Positions 1-11,398 are shown, numbered from the stretch's first letter. The stretch: 64,000 bases of DNA from Alphaproteobacteria bacterium (GCA_028281325.1 JANQKC010000027.1:124001-188000); one strand, 5' to 3'. A program made the numbers and translations. The notes: generated from the letters alone by a model not told the origin.

Positions 1-1
1 C

Positions 2-1039
2 TTTTTCGCGAACAACGCCGCCGGCATCGAACTGGCGGAAGAGATCTGCAACGCCGTCGCCTGCGCCGACCAGGTTCGTTTCGTGTCGACGGGCGGCGAA
101 GCGGACATGTACGCCATGCGCCTTGGACGGGCGCATACCGGACGCGACAAGATCATGAAATTCGAAGGGGGCTATCACGGCATGTCCGCGGAAGCGCAGA
201 TGAGCCTGGCCCCCGAAAAGCTCGTCAACCTCCCGGTCGCGGTGCCGGATTCGGCCGGCATTCCCGACAGCGTCCGGGACGAGATGCTGATCGCCCCGTT
301 CAACGATATCGATTTCGCACGGTCCCTGATCGGCGAGCATGGCGACGAGATCGCCGCCGTCATCGTCGAGCCGTTGCAGCGCGTCGTCCCCCCGGCGCCC
401 GGCTTCCTGGAAGCCTTGCGGGAGGAATGCACCAAGCATGGTATCGTCCTGATATTCGACGAGATCGTGACCGGCTTCCGGGTCGCCTATGGCGGCGCGC
501 AGGAACTCTACGGCGTGACGCCCGATGTCTGCACCCTGGGCAAGATCGTCGGCGGCGGTTTTCCGCTGGCGGCCATTACGGGCAAGGCCGACGTCATGGC
601 GAATTTCGACAAGGCCAAGGTCGGCGACGATCGCTTCCTGATGCAGCACGGCACGCTGAGCGGCAATCCCGTCGCGGCCGTCGCCGGGCTGAAGACCCTG
701 GAAATCCTGCGGCGGCCCGGACAGTACGAAAAACTCTTTGCCGCAGGCGAAACGGTCATGGGCTCGATCACATCGCACCTCAACGCCGCCGGCCACGCCC
801 ATACGATCGCCGGCCATCCATCGCTGTTCAACGTCGTGTTCACCGATGCGCCGGTGCGGAACTACCGGGATGTCCTGAAAGGCGACACGCGCAAGCAGGC
901 GCAGTTCGAAGCCGCGCTCCGCCGGAACGGCGTGTTCAAGTCGTCGGGAAAGACCTATATCTCGCTCGCGCTGACGGACATCGATCTCGCCCTCACCGAC
1001 GCCGCCGTCGCCGAAGCGGTCAAGGCTCTGGACGACTAA
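2..1039 (+). CDS. Class III aminotransferase / glutamate-1-semialdehyde aminomutase-like (5' end missing)
   Basis: The reading frame is open from base 2, so the N-terminus lies outside the window; a GTG at 83 is internal. The visible part carries fold-type I PLP enzyme hallmarks: an IFDEIVTGFR segment (Asp for the pyridine nitrogen) and LGKIVGGGFP with the PLP lysine. This is the pattern of class III omega-aminotransferases and of glutamate-1-semialdehyde 2,1-aminomutases. With no heme genes nearby, a catabolic aminotransferase or aminomutase of unknown substrate is more likely than hemL. The next gene starts 126 bp downstream on the same strand. Confidence 0.85.
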   Translation, partial: FFANNAAGIELAEEICNAVACADQVRFVSTGGEADMYAMRLGRAHTGRDKIMKFEGGYHGMSAEAQMSLAPEKLVNLPVAVPDSAGIPDSVRDEMLIAPFNDIDFARSLIGEHGDEIAAVIVEPLQRVVPPAPGFLEALREECTKHGIVLIFDEIVTGFRVAYGGAQELYGVTPDVCTLGKIVGGGFPLAAITGKADVMANFDKAKVGDDRFLMQHGTLSGNPVAAVAGLKTLEILRRPGQYEKLFAAGETVMGSITSHLNAAGHAHTIAGHPSLFNVVFTDAPVRNYRDVLKGDTRKQAQFEAALRRNGVFKSSGKTYISLALTDIDLALTDAAVAEAVKALDD

Positions 1040-1164
1040 CGCCGGAACGCGCCGATCGCGCCCCGGCACGCATAATGCGGATTGGTTGAATTTGCCTTCC
1101 ACCGGTGGAATAACCACCTTTAGAGGAGGCCGCAGGCGCCTGGATTTGCCGGAGAAAACACGTC

Positions 1165-2016
1165 ATGTCGCAGCATAGGGTCAATCCGCCACACCTCGGC
1201 GGCGCGGTCGACGCCGCCCTCACCTTCATCGTGCCGCAGGACACGAAGCCCGTCTTCGAAAGCTCGGCCTCCACCGGCACGGTCCCGAAAATCCACTTCG
1301 AGACCGAGGATCGCGTCGTGCACATCGAAGACGTGCGCGCCAGGACGACACCGGCGTCGATCGAAAAGGAAGGCTTCGAGCTGTTGACGATCGATACCGC
1401 GGTCGACGACCTCAATGACGATGCGGCGATCGAGACGCAATACTATCCGGAAATTGAGGACATCCTGAAGAAGCGGTTCGGCGCGAGCCGGGTCGCCATC
1501 TTCGATGCCACGCGCCGTTCGGACAATGACACGGGCGCGGACAATCCGGATGGCAAACGCGGGCCCGCAACACGCGTCCACGTCGACTACACGCCCAAGA
1601 GCGGCCCGCAGCGGCTCAAGGACACCATCGGCGAGGCGGAGGGCGAGCGCGTGCTGGCGCGCGGCGCACGGGTCATTCAGGTCAACGTCTGGCGGCCGAT
1701 CAGCGGCCCGGTGCAACGGACCCCGCTCGCCCTGGCGGATGCATCGTCCATAGCAAAAAAGGAACTCATCGCGACCGATCAGGTCTTTCCGGACCGCGTC
1801 GGGGAGATTTTTCAACTGGCCTACGGTGCCGGGCAGCGTTGGTACTACGCATCCGAAATGCGCCGCGACGAGGTATTCCTGATCAAGGGGTGGGATTCGG
1901 CCGACCCCACCGGATCGCATTTCGCGCCGCACGGGGCCTTCGACCTGCCGAATACGGCGCCCGACGCCCCGCCGCGCGAAAGCATCGAAGTGCGTACCTT
2001 CGTTATCATCGAATAG
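1165..2016 (+). CDS. CmcJ/NvfI family oxidoreductase
   Basis: The 283-residue protein resembles the CmcJ/NvfI family, Fe(II)/2-oxoglutarate-type oxygenases or desaturase-like enzymes found in fungal and bacterial secondary metabolism. Supporting segments are VHVDYT (an HxD-like metal-binding pair), the NVWRPI...PLALADASS stretch, and a C-terminal segment rich in Asp and His (DPTGSHFAPHGAFDLP) with an Arg-rich end. A GGAGG-type ribosome site precedes the ATG. The substrate cannot be read. It may be co-transcribed with the following GFA-domain gene (24 bp gap). Confidence 0.7.
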   Translation: MSQHRVNPPHLGGAVDAALTFIVPQDTKPVFESSASTGTVPKIHFETEDRVVHIEDVRARTTPASIEKEGFELLTIDTAVDDLNDDAAIETQYYPEIEDILKKRFGASRVAIFDATRRSDNDTGADNPDGKRGPATRVHVDYTPKSGPQRLKDTIGEAEGERVLARGARVIQVNVWRPISGPVQRTPLALADASSIAKKELIATDQVFPDRVGEIFQLAYGAGQRWYYASEMRRDEVFLIKGWDSADPTGSHFAPHGAFDLPNTAPDAPPRESIEVRTFVIIE

Positions 2017-2040
2017 CTGTCGACCACCCAAGGAACCGCG

Positions 2041-2472
2041 ATGACCATGCTGACCGGCGGCTGCCATTGCCGGAACATCAAAGTCGAGTTCGAAACCGAC
2101 CGCGCGCCCGCCGACATGGAACCGCGCGCCTGTCAGTGCTCGTTCTGCCGCCAACACCAGTCACGCGCGGTCTCGGACCCGAACGGCCGGTTGCGCATCA
2201 CCGTCGACGAGAAAAGCGCGTTGAGCCGCTATCGGTTCTCGATGAAGACGATCGAATTCCTGGTCTGCCGAAGATGCGGGGTCTATGTCGCCGGCTTCAT
2301 GCGCGATCCATCGGACAGTGAGGCCTATGGCACGCTTATGGTCAGCGCCCTGGACGATCGCAGCGGTTTCCCGGCACCGCAGGTGAAAGACTATGACGAT
2401 GAACCGCGCGAAGCGCGCGCGGCGCGGCGGCGCAAAGTTTGGACGCCGGCCGTCCTTGAAATTCTCGGCTGA
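2041..2472 (+). CDS. GFA-domain zinc-binding protein
   Basis: The 143-residue protein has the cysteine layout of the glutathione-dependent formaldehyde-activating (GFA/CENP-V) fold: CHC near residue 9, CSFC near residue 36 and CRRC near residue 78. These proteins bind structural zinc and often a thiol cofactor, but most, including this one, have no proven substrate. It starts 24 bp after the CmcJ-like gene and ends 4 bp before the convergent SRPBCC gene. Confidence 0.75.
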   Translation: MTMLTGGCHCRNIKVEFETDRAPADMEPRACQCSFCRQHQSRAVSDPNGRLRITVDEKSALSRYRFSMKTIEFLVCRRCGVYVAGFMRDPSDSEAYGTLMVSALDDRSGFPAPQVKDYDDEPREARAARRRKVWTPAVLEILG

Positions 2473-2476
2473 CCGC

Positions 2477-2971
2477 CTACGCCTGCAACTCCACCAACAG
2501 ATCCGCCAACAAGTCCATGCCGGCGGCCCACCCCTTGTCCATGCCGCTCATCGCGGCGGCGAAACAGGCAATCTCAGCCGCGCTCGCCTCGTATGGGACC
2601 CAGGTCAGGCGCAGCTTGGTCCGGTCGCCGTCCTGTTCGAAGGTCACGGTCGTCAGCAGCACCCGCGGCCAATCCGTCATCATGGGGTTGGAGATGACAT
2701 TCCAGTCCGCATCGGAGACGGAGTGCAACCAGACCAACCTCTCCGGCGGTGTCACCTCGGTGAATTCGACCCGTTGATAGGTCGCGTTGCCGTCCCACTT
2801 CATTTCGCCGAGCCAGAGGCCGCCGGGTTTTACCTCCAGGCGGTGAACGATCGTCTCCACCCGCGGCCCGTACCAGCGCGGCAGAAGCTCCGGATCGGTC
2901 CAGGCCTTCCACACCAGTTCGCGCGGAGCATCGAATTTCCGTTCCAGTACATAGGTCGGCAGGTCACTCAT
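2477..2971 (-). CDS. SRPBCC/AHSA1-domain protein
   Basis: This 164-residue protein has the START-like AHSA1 fold. The N-terminal FDAPRELVWKAWTDPELLPRWYGP motif is the family signature, followed by KPGGLWLGEM and a TEVTPPERLVW strand. These proteins bind small hydrophobic ligands. The gene overlaps the end of the upstream ArsR-type regulator by 8 bp, the usual ArsR-AHSA1 pair in which the regulator controls its own operon. The ligand is unknown. Confidence 0.85.
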   Translation of the reverse strand: MSDLPTYVLERKFDAPRELVWKAWTDPELLPRWYGPRVETIVHRLEVKPGGLWLGEMKWDGNATYQRVEFTEVTPPERLVWLHSVSDADWNVISNPMMTDWPRVLLTTVTFEQDGDRTKLRLTWVPYEASAAEIACFAAAMSGMDKGWAAGMDLLADLLVELQA

Positions 2972-3335
2972 TCCCGGTCCCCTGCGCCTCGGCCTTTTTC
3001 ATCTCATCCAACAGGCCGTCGAGCTGATCGAAACTCGACGACCAGAACTGCTCGAACTCCTCCAGCCACCGCACCGCCGCCGCCATCGGCCCGGCATTGA
3101 GCCGCGCCGGCCGGCGCTGCCGGTCGACGTCGCGTTCGATCAACCCCGCGCGTTCTAGCACCTTCAGATGCTTCGAGACGGCCGGCTGGCTCATCTCGAA
3201 GGGTGCCGCGATCTCGGTCACCGACGCCTCGCCGGCCGACAACCGCGACAGGATCGCACGCCGCGTTGGGTCGGCGAGCGCGGCAAAGACCGCGTCGAGG
3301 TTTTGTGGTTCCGTCGCGAGACCGATTTGTTTCAT
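2964..3335 (-). CDS. ArsR-family winged-helix regulator
   Basis: I start the protein at the ATG at 3335 (MKQIGLATEP), giving 123 residues; an ORF extension to 3392 exists but lacks family similarity. Residues around 15-80 form the ArsR winged helix: FAALADPTRRAILSRL, then a recognition helix in MSQPAVSKHLKVL. No metal-binding cysteine pair is visible, so it is probably the non-metal type that accompanies AHSA1 proteins. Translation is coupled to the SRPBCC gene by an 8 bp overlap. Confidence 0.87.
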   Translation of the reverse strand: MKQIGLATEPQNLDAVFAALADPTRRAILSRLSAGEASVTEIAAPFEMSQPAVSKHLKVLERAGLIERDVDRQRRPARLNAGPMAAAVRWLEEFEQFWSSSFDQLDGLLDEMKKAEAQGTGNE

Positions 3336-3500
3336 AACTAAATGGTTATACAATGGAGCCAACGCCGTCAAGTCATACCCGCCTACCGTCACTCACGACA
3401 GGCAGCCACGACGAAGCGCCCTCCCGAAACAGGAAGGCGTCGTTCAATTCGATCGTGTTAGGACGCGTCCTAAGACGGCGCCGAAGCCTAGGCTAACGGG

Positions 3501-3674
3501 CTAACCGTTCCGCCAGGCCCGGCTCGACTTACACGTCTTACAGATACGGTCACCCGCCCACTCGCTCGTGAACCGGGCAGAACACATCAGACACTTGCGC
3601 TCCTTGGCCTCGTAAACTCGGCGAGGCTTCTTGTTTGCGCTGCGATCTTCGACTTCTACATATACGTCACTCAT
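3501..3674 (-). CDS. Small zinc-ribbon protein (57 aa)
   Basis: A short protein starting at MSDVYVEVEDR, with a basic middle (KKPRRVYEAKERK) and a C-terminal zinc ribbon: CLMC, 13 residues, then CKTC. I recall similar short proteins of this plan in Rhodospirillales, with no known function; the fold suggests nucleic acid or protein binding. The ORF extends to 3761, but the extension has no coding character. It lies 135 bp downstream of guaA on the same strand. Confidence 0.6.
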   Translation of the reverse strand: MSDVYVEVEDRSANKKPRRVYEAKERKCLMCSARFTSEWAGDRICKTCKSSRAWRNG

Positions 3675-3809
3675 AGGCCCTGGTTTTACCTTGTGTTTTG
3701 GGCTTTTCCATGGCGCAGGAGAGGTAATACATGGGCGCGCCTTCATGCGCCCTCTCTCCAACGCCGCTTACTGGAATAAACTCTTGCATCTCTCCCTGTC
3801 TGCTCGACT

Positions 3810-5363
3810 TTATTCCCATTCAATCGTGCCGGGTGGTTTTGACGTTACATCATAGGTGACCCGGTTGATTCCTGGCACCTCATTTATAATGCGTGTTGCC
3901 GTCCGTGCCAAAAAATCGTGTTCGAACGGAAAAGAATCCGCTGTCATTCCGTCCGTCGACGTTACCGCGCGAAGGGCGCACGCATAGTCGTAACTCCGAA
4001 GATCACCCATCACACCAACCGTACGAACCGGTAAAAGCACGGCAAATGCCTGCCAAATCTGGTCGTACAACCCTGCTTTTCTGATCTCGTCCAGATAGAT
4101 ATGGTCCGCCTTCCGCAGGATTTCCAGTTTCTCCGGCGTAATATCCTGTCCGGGTATCCGAATCGCCAATCCAGGCCCCGGAAACGGATGCCGGCCGACC
4201 ATGTCTTCGGGCAAGCCCAACTCACGGCCAAGCGCCCGAACCTCGTCCTTGAACAATTCGCGAAGCGGTTCCACGAGGCTCATATGCATGCGCTCCGGCA
4301 GCCCCCCCACATTGTGGTGCGACTTGATCGTAACACTTGGTCCGCCATCGAAGGAAACGGATTCAATGACATCCGGGTAGAGCGTGCCTTGCGCCAAGAA
4401 GTCGGCGCCGCCGATCTTGTGCGCCTCTTCGTCGAACACGTCGATGAACAACCCACCGATGATCTTGCGTTTCGTTTCGGGGTCGGTCACGCCTTCGAGC
4501 TTGCCGAGGAATAGGTCCACGGCGTCGCGATGCACCAGCTTGATGTGATAATGGTCACGGAACAACGCAACCACCTGCTCCGCCTCGTTCATACGCAACA
4601 GCCCATGGTCGACGAAAATGCAGGTGAGCTGATCGCCGATCGCCTCGTGCAACAACACCGCGGCCACGGAGGAATCGACGCCGCCCGACAGGCCGCAGAT
4701 CACACGCCCGTCCCCGACCTGCGTCTTGATCCGGGCAATCGCCTGGTCGCGGAACGCCGCCATCGTCCAATCTCCACGGCAATCTGCCACATGATGCGTA
4801 AAATTCCGCAACAATTTCGCGCCGTCCAGCGTGTGCACGACTTCCGGATGGAATTGCACGCCGTAGCAGCGCCGCGCGTCGTCGGCGATCGCCGCGAAAG
4901 GCGCGCCGTTGCTGACCGCCACCGCGCGGAACCCATCCGGCAGCGCCGTCACCCGATCGCCATGACTCATCCAGACCTGTTGTTTCGATCCGACCGGCCA
5001 CAAACCGTCGAACAAGACGCAGTCGTCGGTAACCTCAAGCTCGGCGCGGCCGAACTCGCGATGGTCCGAGCTTTCGACCGAGCCGCCGAGCTGCGCGCAC
5101 ATCGCCTGCTCGCCGTAACAGATACCGAGGATCGGCACGCCCATCTCGAACACGGCCTGCGGCGCCAGGGGCGCTTCGCTCGCCATCACGCTCGACGGTC
5201 CGCCCGACAGGATGATCGCCTTCGGCCCGTATTCTTCGAGCCTCTTGGAATCCAGATTGTTGAAGGGATGAATCTCGCAGTAGACGCCGCTTTCCCGGAC
5301 TCGTCGCGCGATAAGCTGCGTGACTTGGCTACCGAAGTCGATGATCAGGATGCGGTCGGTCAT
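3810..5363 (-). CDS. guaA: GMP synthase (glutamine-hydrolysing)
   Basis: The 517-residue enzyme converts XMP to GMP using ATP and glutamine. The N-terminal class I glutamine amidotransferase has its nucleophile at Cys82 (GICYGEQ) and His172/Glu174 (VQFHPE). The ATP pyrophosphatase P-loop SGGVDSS is at about 226-232, and the C-terminal dimerisation domain ends in the typical KPPGTIEWE. It is full length. It lies in a minus-strand run guaB - rsmB - GNAT - guaA, so both guanine-nucleotide steps from IMP are encoded together. Confidence 0.97.
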   Translation of the reverse strand: MTDRILIIDFGSQVTQLIARRVRESGVYCEIHPFNNLDSKRLEEYGPKAIILSGGPSSVMASEAPLAPQAVFEMGVPILGICYGEQAMCAQLGGSVESSDHREFGRAELEVTDDCVLFDGLWPVGSKQQVWMSHGDRVTALPDGFRAVAVSNGAPFAAIADDARRCYGVQFHPEVVHTLDGAKLLRNFTHHVADCRGDWTMAAFRDQAIARIKTQVGDGRVICGLSGGVDSSVAAVLLHEAIGDQLTCIFVDHGLLRMNEAEQVVALFRDHYHIKLVHRDAVDLFLGKLEGVTDPETKRKIIGGLFIDVFDEEAHKIGGADFLAQGTLYPDVIESVSFDGGPSVTIKSHHNVGGLPERMHMSLVEPLRELFKDEVRALGRELGLPEDMVGRHPFPGPGLAIRIPGQDITPEKLEILRKADHIYLDEIRKAGLYDQIWQAFAVLLPVRTVGVMGDLRSYDYACALRAVTSTDGMTADSFPFEHDFLARTATRIINEVPGINRVTYDVTSKPPGTIEWE

Positions 5364-5437
5364 GCGGCCCGAGTCTGGCGGAAAAGGAGGCGGACCATAA
5401 CCGGATTCCCGGTGGCGGACAAGGGAGTGATCGGCCG

Positions 5438-5944
5438 TTACGTCAACGCGTCCCAGCCATACGCCCGTTCCGCGACATCAGCGCCCCAGAGCCGCTCGGT
5501 CCGGCTTGCCGCCGGGCGACCGCCCATCGCCTCGTAGAAGAACCCGGCCGGATTTTCCTGCAACACCCAGATCAGCGCCGAGCGGTAGCCGTCCGCCTGC
5601 AGTTTTTTGAAAAGTTCCGTTAGCAAAAGCCGGCCAATCCCCTGTCCCTGGTGATCCGGCAGGACATAGAGCGTGTAGACCTCGCCCTCGAAGCCCAGCG
5701 CGCCGGCCCGCGCCTTGCCGCAACTGCCGAATCCGACGACGCCCGCCCGGTCGGACTCGGCGACCACCACATGATCGCGCCCACTGCCCAGAACACGGGC
5801 CCATTGGCTGCTTTCCATACCGCTCGACATTTCCACCAGAACCCGGTCCGGCAGGATGCCGGCATAGGTATCGCGCCAGGTCTCCACATGAATCCGGCCG
5901 ATCGCCGATGCGTCTTCGTCCCGTGCCGGCCGGATAACGGTCAT
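5438..5944 (-). CDS. GNAT family N-acetyltransferase
   Basis: The 168-residue protein has a GNAT fold: the N-terminal [22 protein letters not shown] helix pair, a [20 protein letters not shown] segment containing the acetyl-CoA pyrophosphate loop (Q/RxxGxG/A), and a C-terminal [13 protein letters not shown]. The acceptor is unknown. Its ATG overlaps the stop of rsmB (ATGA at 5941-5944), so it is translationally coupled within the gua operon. Confidence 0.88.
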   Translation of the reverse strand: MTVIRPARDEDASAIGRIHVETWRDTYAGILPDRVLVEMSSGMESSQWARVLGSGRDHVVVAESDRAGVVGFGSCGKARAGALGFEGEVYTLYVLPDHQGQGIGRLLLTELFKKLQADGYRSALIWVLQENPAGFFYEAMGGRPAASRTERLWGADVAERAYGWDALT

Positions 5945-7245
5945 GGCGCGCGCTCCAAAACCGCCGCGAAGAACCCGTCGGTGCCGTGCCGGTGCGGCGT
6001 CAACATCAAGCGGTCGCGGTCACAGGGATAGCCGCCGGTCGCGACGCGGGACCAGATATCCCGCAGCGGCACTTCCCGGAAACCCGGCTCGTCCGCCAGA
6101 AACGCATCGACGACGGCGTCGTTCTCGTCCGGCAGGATCGAACAGGTGGCATAGACCAATCGCCCGCCGCGCCGCACCAAGGGCGCCGCCGCACGCATCA
6201 ACCGGCTTTGCAGCGCCGCCATCGCCCTCACCGTTTCCGGGGTGAGGGTCAATTTCGCCTCCGGATGACGCCGCCATGCCCCGCTGCCGCTACAGGGCGC
6301 ATCGACGAGGACCCGGTCGAACGCGCCGGCCTCGCCGGACAGCCACGGGTCGGTCTCGTCGGCGAGGACCTGTTCCGTGACGATGATCGCACCGGCGCGG
6401 GTCAGCCGGGGCCGGATCTGCCGCAACCGCGCCTCGGCCGAATCGCAGGCGACCAGCCGCCCCTCGTTCCGCATCGCCGCAGCCAGCGCCAACGTCTTGC
6501 CCCCGCCCCCGGCACAGAGATCGAGAACGGAAGTGCCCGGCTCGGCATCGGTCAGCAGCGCCACCAGTTGCGAGCCCTCGTCCTGAACCTCGACCAAACC
6601 GTCTTTCCAAGTCCGGCCTTGACCAAGCTGCATGCGGCCGGGCAACCGCAGGCCGACCGGCGACAGCGGTGTCGGCACCGCCTCGATCCCATCTTCGGCG
6701 AGCCGCGCGATCGCCGCCGCGCGATCGCCTTTTAGCGTATTCACCCGCAGGTCCACGCCCGCTTCCCCCGACAAAGCGGTCAGTTCATCCTCCAACGACG
6801 CGCCGAACGCCGCGTCCAGCGCCGCATCGAGCCAGGCAGGATAGTTCAGCCGCACGTCGCGCGGTTGTTCGGCATGGATGACGTCTTCACCGGCAAGGGC
6901 GTCGATCAATACTTGCTCCCCGTCGTCCAGGGCGGCGGCGGCGTATTTGTCCGCGCCGAAGGCGGCGGCCAGCGCAGTCGCTCGCTGTCGGTCGAGCAGC
7001 ACAAGCGCGGCCAGCAGCAACGACCGGCCATCGACGGGAACATCCGACCGGCGGAGCCACCAGTCGAGCGCGCGGCGATGACGGACGATCCCATAGACAA
7101 GCGTGCGGATGGCGCGGCGGTCGCCGCCGCCGGCATAGCGATTCTCCCGCGCCCATCGTTTGAGCACGCCGTCGAGCGGCGCCTCGGCCGCGTCGGCGGT
7201 GTCGATAAGATCGATGACGGCTTGATATCGCGCGCCTGGGGTCAT
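5941..7245 (-). CDS. rsmB: RsmB-family 16S rRNA (cytosine-5) methyltransferase
   Basis: The 434-residue protein has an N-terminal NusB-like RNA-binding region and a C-terminal Rossmann methyltransferase of the Nol1/Nop2/Fmu group. Visible motifs are VLDLCAGGGGKT (SAM motif I), VDAPCSGSGAW (motif IV with the PCS cysteine) and VYATCSILPDEN (motif VI, catalytic TCS cysteine). The family methylates C967 of 16S rRNA. The gene begins 19 bp after guaB. The exact target base is inferred from the family. Confidence 0.88.
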   Translation of the reverse strand: MTPGARYQAVIDLIDTADAAEAPLDGVLKRWARENRYAGGGDRRAIRTLVYGIVRHRRALDWWLRRSDVPVDGRSLLLAALVLLDRQRATALAAAFGADKYAAAALDDGEQVLIDALAGEDVIHAEQPRDVRLNYPAWLDAALDAAFGASLEDELTALSGEAGVDLRVNTLKGDRAAAIARLAEDGIEAVPTPLSPVGLRLPGRMQLGQGRTWKDGLVEVQDEGSQLVALLTDAEPGTSVLDLCAGGGGKTLALAAAMRNEGRLVACDSAEARLRQIRPRLTRAGAIIVTEQVLADETDPWLSGEAGAFDRVLVDAPCSGSGAWRRHPEAKLTLTPETVRAMAALQSRLMRAAAPLVRRGGRLVYATCSILPDENDAVVDAFLADEPGFREVPLRDIWSRVATGGYPCDRDRLMLTPHRHGTDGFFAAVLERAP

Positions 7246-7264
7246 GGCGCCCTGCCCCGGCCGG

Positions 7265-8755
<1,491 letters not shown>

Positions 8756-8819
8756 TCATACACCACGGGTCCGGCCTGCCAAGCGTAAAGACGATGAAAT
8801 TTCCGTGCGCCGGGTGCGG

Positions 8820-9542
8820 TCAACCGCCGTCGTCCGCTTCCCGGCGGAAGCCCTGGGCGACCAGGTACATTTCCCGGGAATCGGCCCGGCTGGCGGCCGG
8901 TTTCGCGTGCGAGACCTTCACGAAATCACGCTTCAGGATCTGCAACAGCTCGCGTTCGGTCCCGCCTTGCAAGACTTTGGCGACGAAGACGCCGCCGGGG
9001 GCCAACAACGACTGCGCCACGTCGTAAGCCGCCTCGATCAGCGCCATCACCCGCAAATGATCGGTCTGGGCATGCCCGGTCGAGGGGGCCGCCATATCGC
9101 TCATCACCACATCCGCCGGCCCGCCGAGCGCATCCCGTATCCGGTCGATGACATCCTCGTCATAGATATCACCGAGCAAATGCACGGCGCCCGGAACCGG
9201 CTCCACCTCCTGAACGTCGAGCGCCGCCACCCTGCCCTGCGGCCCGACCGCGGCGAGGGCGATCTGCGTCCAGCCGCCCGGCGCGGCGCCGAGATCGAGT
9301 ATCCGCGCGCCGGGCTTCAGGAACCCGTATTTCTCGTCCAACTCCTGCAGCTTGAAAGCGGCGCGGCTGCGGAAACCCTGCTTCCGCGCTTCCTCGACGA
9401 AGGGATCGTTGAGCTGCCGCTGCAGCCAGCGCGTCGAGGACGGCTTGCGCCCCCGCGCAGTCTTGACCCGCACGGTCTTGCGCCGCGTGCCGCCGCCCCC
9501 TCTGCCGCTTGCCCGTCCGCCGCTGCCGCCGGCGCGGCTCAT
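8820..9542 (-). CDS. rlmE: RlmE-type 23S rRNA 2'-O-methyltransferase
   Basis: I choose the ATG at 9542 (MSRAGGSGGR), which overlaps the stop of the upstream ppx/gppA gene by 4 bp; this gives 240 residues. A basic Gly/Arg-rich N-terminus precedes the FtsJ fold: RSRAAFKLQELDEKYG, ILDLGAAPGGWTQ (SAM site) and VVMSDMAAPSTG (catalytic Asp), with the later catalytic Lys in VFVAKVLQGG. FtsJ/RlmE methylates U2552 of 23S rRNA and helps 50S maturation. Confidence 0.92.
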   Translation of the reverse strand: MSRAGGSGGRASGRGGGGTRRKTVRVKTARGRKPSSTRWLQRQLNDPFVEEARKQGFRSRAAFKLQELDEKYGFLKPGARILDLGAAPGGWTQIALAAVGPQGRVAALDVQEVEPVPGAVHLLGDIYDEDVIDRIRDALGGPADVVMSDMAAPSTGHAQTDHLRVMALIEAAYDVAQSLLAPGGVFVAKVLQGGTERELLQILKRDFVKVSHAKPAASRADSREMYLVAQGFRREADDGG

Positions 9543-10594
9543 GCGCCGCTTTCCGCGCTCGCGCCCAGCCGGACCTCGTTCGCGACGCCCATCAACTCGC
9601 ATAGAATGCCTTCGCGCAGACCGCGGTCGGCGACCCGCAACTGGCCGACAGGCCAGCGCCGGCAGATCGCTTCCAGCAGGGCGCAGCCGGCGACCACCAG
9701 ATCGGCGCGCTCGCGGCCGATACAGGGGTGCGCCGCCCGGCCGTCGCAATCCATGCCGCGCAGCCGCGCGCTGATCCGCTCGATGGTGTCGAACGGCAGA
9801 TAGGTGCCGTCCACGGCGGCGCGGTTATAGCGCGGCAGCTTCTGCTTCACGCCGCTCAATGTCGTCACGGTGCCGGACGTGCCGAGCATCTGCACCGCGC
9901 CGGACGCCACCGCCTCGGCGATGTTATGGCGCGCGCAGAACGGCGCGAGATAGTTTTGCATTTCGTCGATCACACCGTGGTAGTCGCCCACGGACATGCT
10001 GCCGTAGTCGAAGCGCTCGCTGACGGTGACCACGCCGTGCGGCATCGACACCCAGCCGAGAATCTCAGGGTCGCCCTCCTCCAGCGACAGCCACAGCACC
10101 TCGGTGCTGCCGCCGCCGATATCGAAGATCAAGGCGTGCGGGCGGGCGTCCTCCAGCAACGGCAGACAGCCGCGCAGAACGAGCCGCACCTCTTCCGCCG
10201 TGGTGATCGTCTCGACAATCAGGCCGGTCTCGGTATTGACGCGGTCGATGAATTCATCGCAATTGCGCGCCTGACGGCAGGCTTCGGTCGCCACGTTGCG
10301 CGCCTTCACCACACAGCCGCGATCCATTTTTTCGGCGCAGATGCGCAACGCCTCGATCGTCCGGACCATCGCCGCTTCGGACAGTTCGCCGTTCCGCGCG
10401 AGCCCCTCGCCCAGGCGGACGATCCGCGAGAACGCGTCCGTCACCCGGAACCCGCCGACCTCGGACGGCCGCGCGACCAACAGGCGGCAGTTATTGGTGC
10501 CCAAGTCGATCGCCCCGAAGCTCGCGCAATCGGCCTCACACGACATTCCGTGACCCGCCCGCGGCCGACGCCGCCTGTTGAGATAGGTCACCAT
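9539..10594 (-). CDS. Ppx/GppA family phosphatase
   Basis: I start at ATG 10594, preceded by AGGAGAG at a 10-base spacing; the protein is about 351 residues. The acetate/sugar kinase-Hsp70 fold shows in GAIDLGTNNCRLLVA (phosphate loop 1) and LIFDIGGGSTEV (loop 2, GGGSTE). The family hydrolyses polyphosphate or pppGpp; the single-domain length fits the alphaproteobacterial Ppx/GppA type. It overlaps rlmE by 4 bp, a common pairing that links rRNA modification and stringent-response enzymes. Confidence 0.9.
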   Translation of the reverse strand: MVTYLNRRRRPRAGHGMSCEADCASFGAIDLGTNNCRLLVARPSEVGGFRVTDAFSRIVRLGEGLARNGELSEAAMVRTIEALRICAEKMDRGCVVKARNVATEACRQARNCDEFIDRVNTETGLIVETITTAEEVRLVLRGCLPLLEDARPHALIFDIGGGSTEVLWLSLEEGDPEILGWVSMPHGVVTVSERFDYGSMSVGDYHGVIDEMQNYLAPFCARHNIAEAVASGAVQMLGTSGTVTTLSGVKQKLPRYNRAAVDGTYLPFDTIERISARLRGMDCDGRAAHPCIGRERADLVVAGCALLEAICRRWPVGQLRVADRGLREGILCELMGVANEVRLGASAESGA

Positions 10595-10727
10595 GGTCGA
10601 AAGACTCTCCTGAATCGGCCCCGAAAAACGGAAAAGTCCAACCGCGGATGAATACAACCGCCGGAAGCGAAATCACACCCGTCATCCTAAACGAAGGGAG
10701 GAGCGTCTGAAAAGGCAAGCCACCGCG

Positions 10728-11129
10728 CTATTGTCCGGCCGCGGACGACAGCCCGCGCCCGGCGGCGGCCTCGACCTCGTCCCGGCTGAGCAGCCCGTCG
10801 CGGTTGGCATCCGCCTGGGCGAAGTCGATCACGCGGGCGCCGGTGAATTCCGCAAGGCTCAACCGCCCGTCGCCGTCGCGGTCGGCGGCGCGAAAAGCCT
10901 CGGGCGATACGCCGGTGGCTTCGTCGGGCGTCAACGCGCGGTCCCGGTTGCGGTCGGCGAAGAAGAACAGCTCGACCATCCGGTCATAGAACTCGCCCTG
11001 ATCGATCGACCCGTCGCCGTTGCGGTCGCTCCGCAGGAAGCTGTCGCCCTGTTCTGAGGCCGCCGGGCCGCCGAGAAGCACCAGAAGCCCGACCGCCGCG
11101 CAGCCGGTCCGTATCATCGGGATGTTCAT
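10728..11129 (-). CDS. Exported EF-hand calcium-binding protein
   Basis: The 133-residue protein begins with a signal peptide (MNIPMIRTGC then AAVGLLVLLGGPAAS). Four EF-hand-like loops follow: DRNGDGSIDQGE, DRNRDRALTPDE, DRDGDGRLSLAE and DANRDGLLSRDE, each with acidic residues at positions 1, 3, 5 and 12. It is probably a periplasmic calcium-binding or sensing protein. Partner unknown. It stands alone on the minus strand. Confidence 0.8.
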   Translation of the reverse strand: MNIPMIRTGCAAVGLLVLLGGPAASEQGDSFLRSDRNGDGSIDQGEFYDRMVELFFFADRNRDRALTPDEATGVSPEAFRAADRDGDGRLSLAEFTGARVIDFAQADANRDGLLSRDEVEAAAGRGLSSAAGQ

Positions 11130-11324
11130 GGCGGGCTACCATAAGGGGTCCGGGATGGGGCGTCTATGACGCAGAATGCACCGCGAAACGGTCGAATACT
11201 CGACGGAAAAGCCGTATAATGGACGTGCTCATAGGGTCGGGCGGATGTCGACGGCTACCACCGAATTCCGCCATCGCGGCGCTACACAAGCGCGCAAACC
11301 CATGCTAAAACCCGCCTCCCCTGC

Positions 11325-11398
11325 TGGGGAATAGTATAACGGTAGTACAGCGGACTCTGACTCCGTCGGTCCTGGTTCGAATCCAGGTTCCCCAGCCA
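11325..11398 (+). tRNA. tRNA-Gln (anticodon CTG)
   Basis: The acceptor arms TGGGGAA (11325-11331) and TTCCCCA (11388-11394) pair fully. The anticodon arm is GCGGA-CTCTGAC-TCCGT with anticodon CTG, and the T arm is CCTGG-TTCGAAT-CCAGG. Discriminator G is followed by an encoded CCA at 11396-11398. It decodes CAG. No integrase gene lies next to it. Confidence 0.97.

Noticed and set aside
11325..11398. tRNA-Gln as an integration site
   Set aside because: No integrase and no repeated tRNA 3' end is seen nearby.
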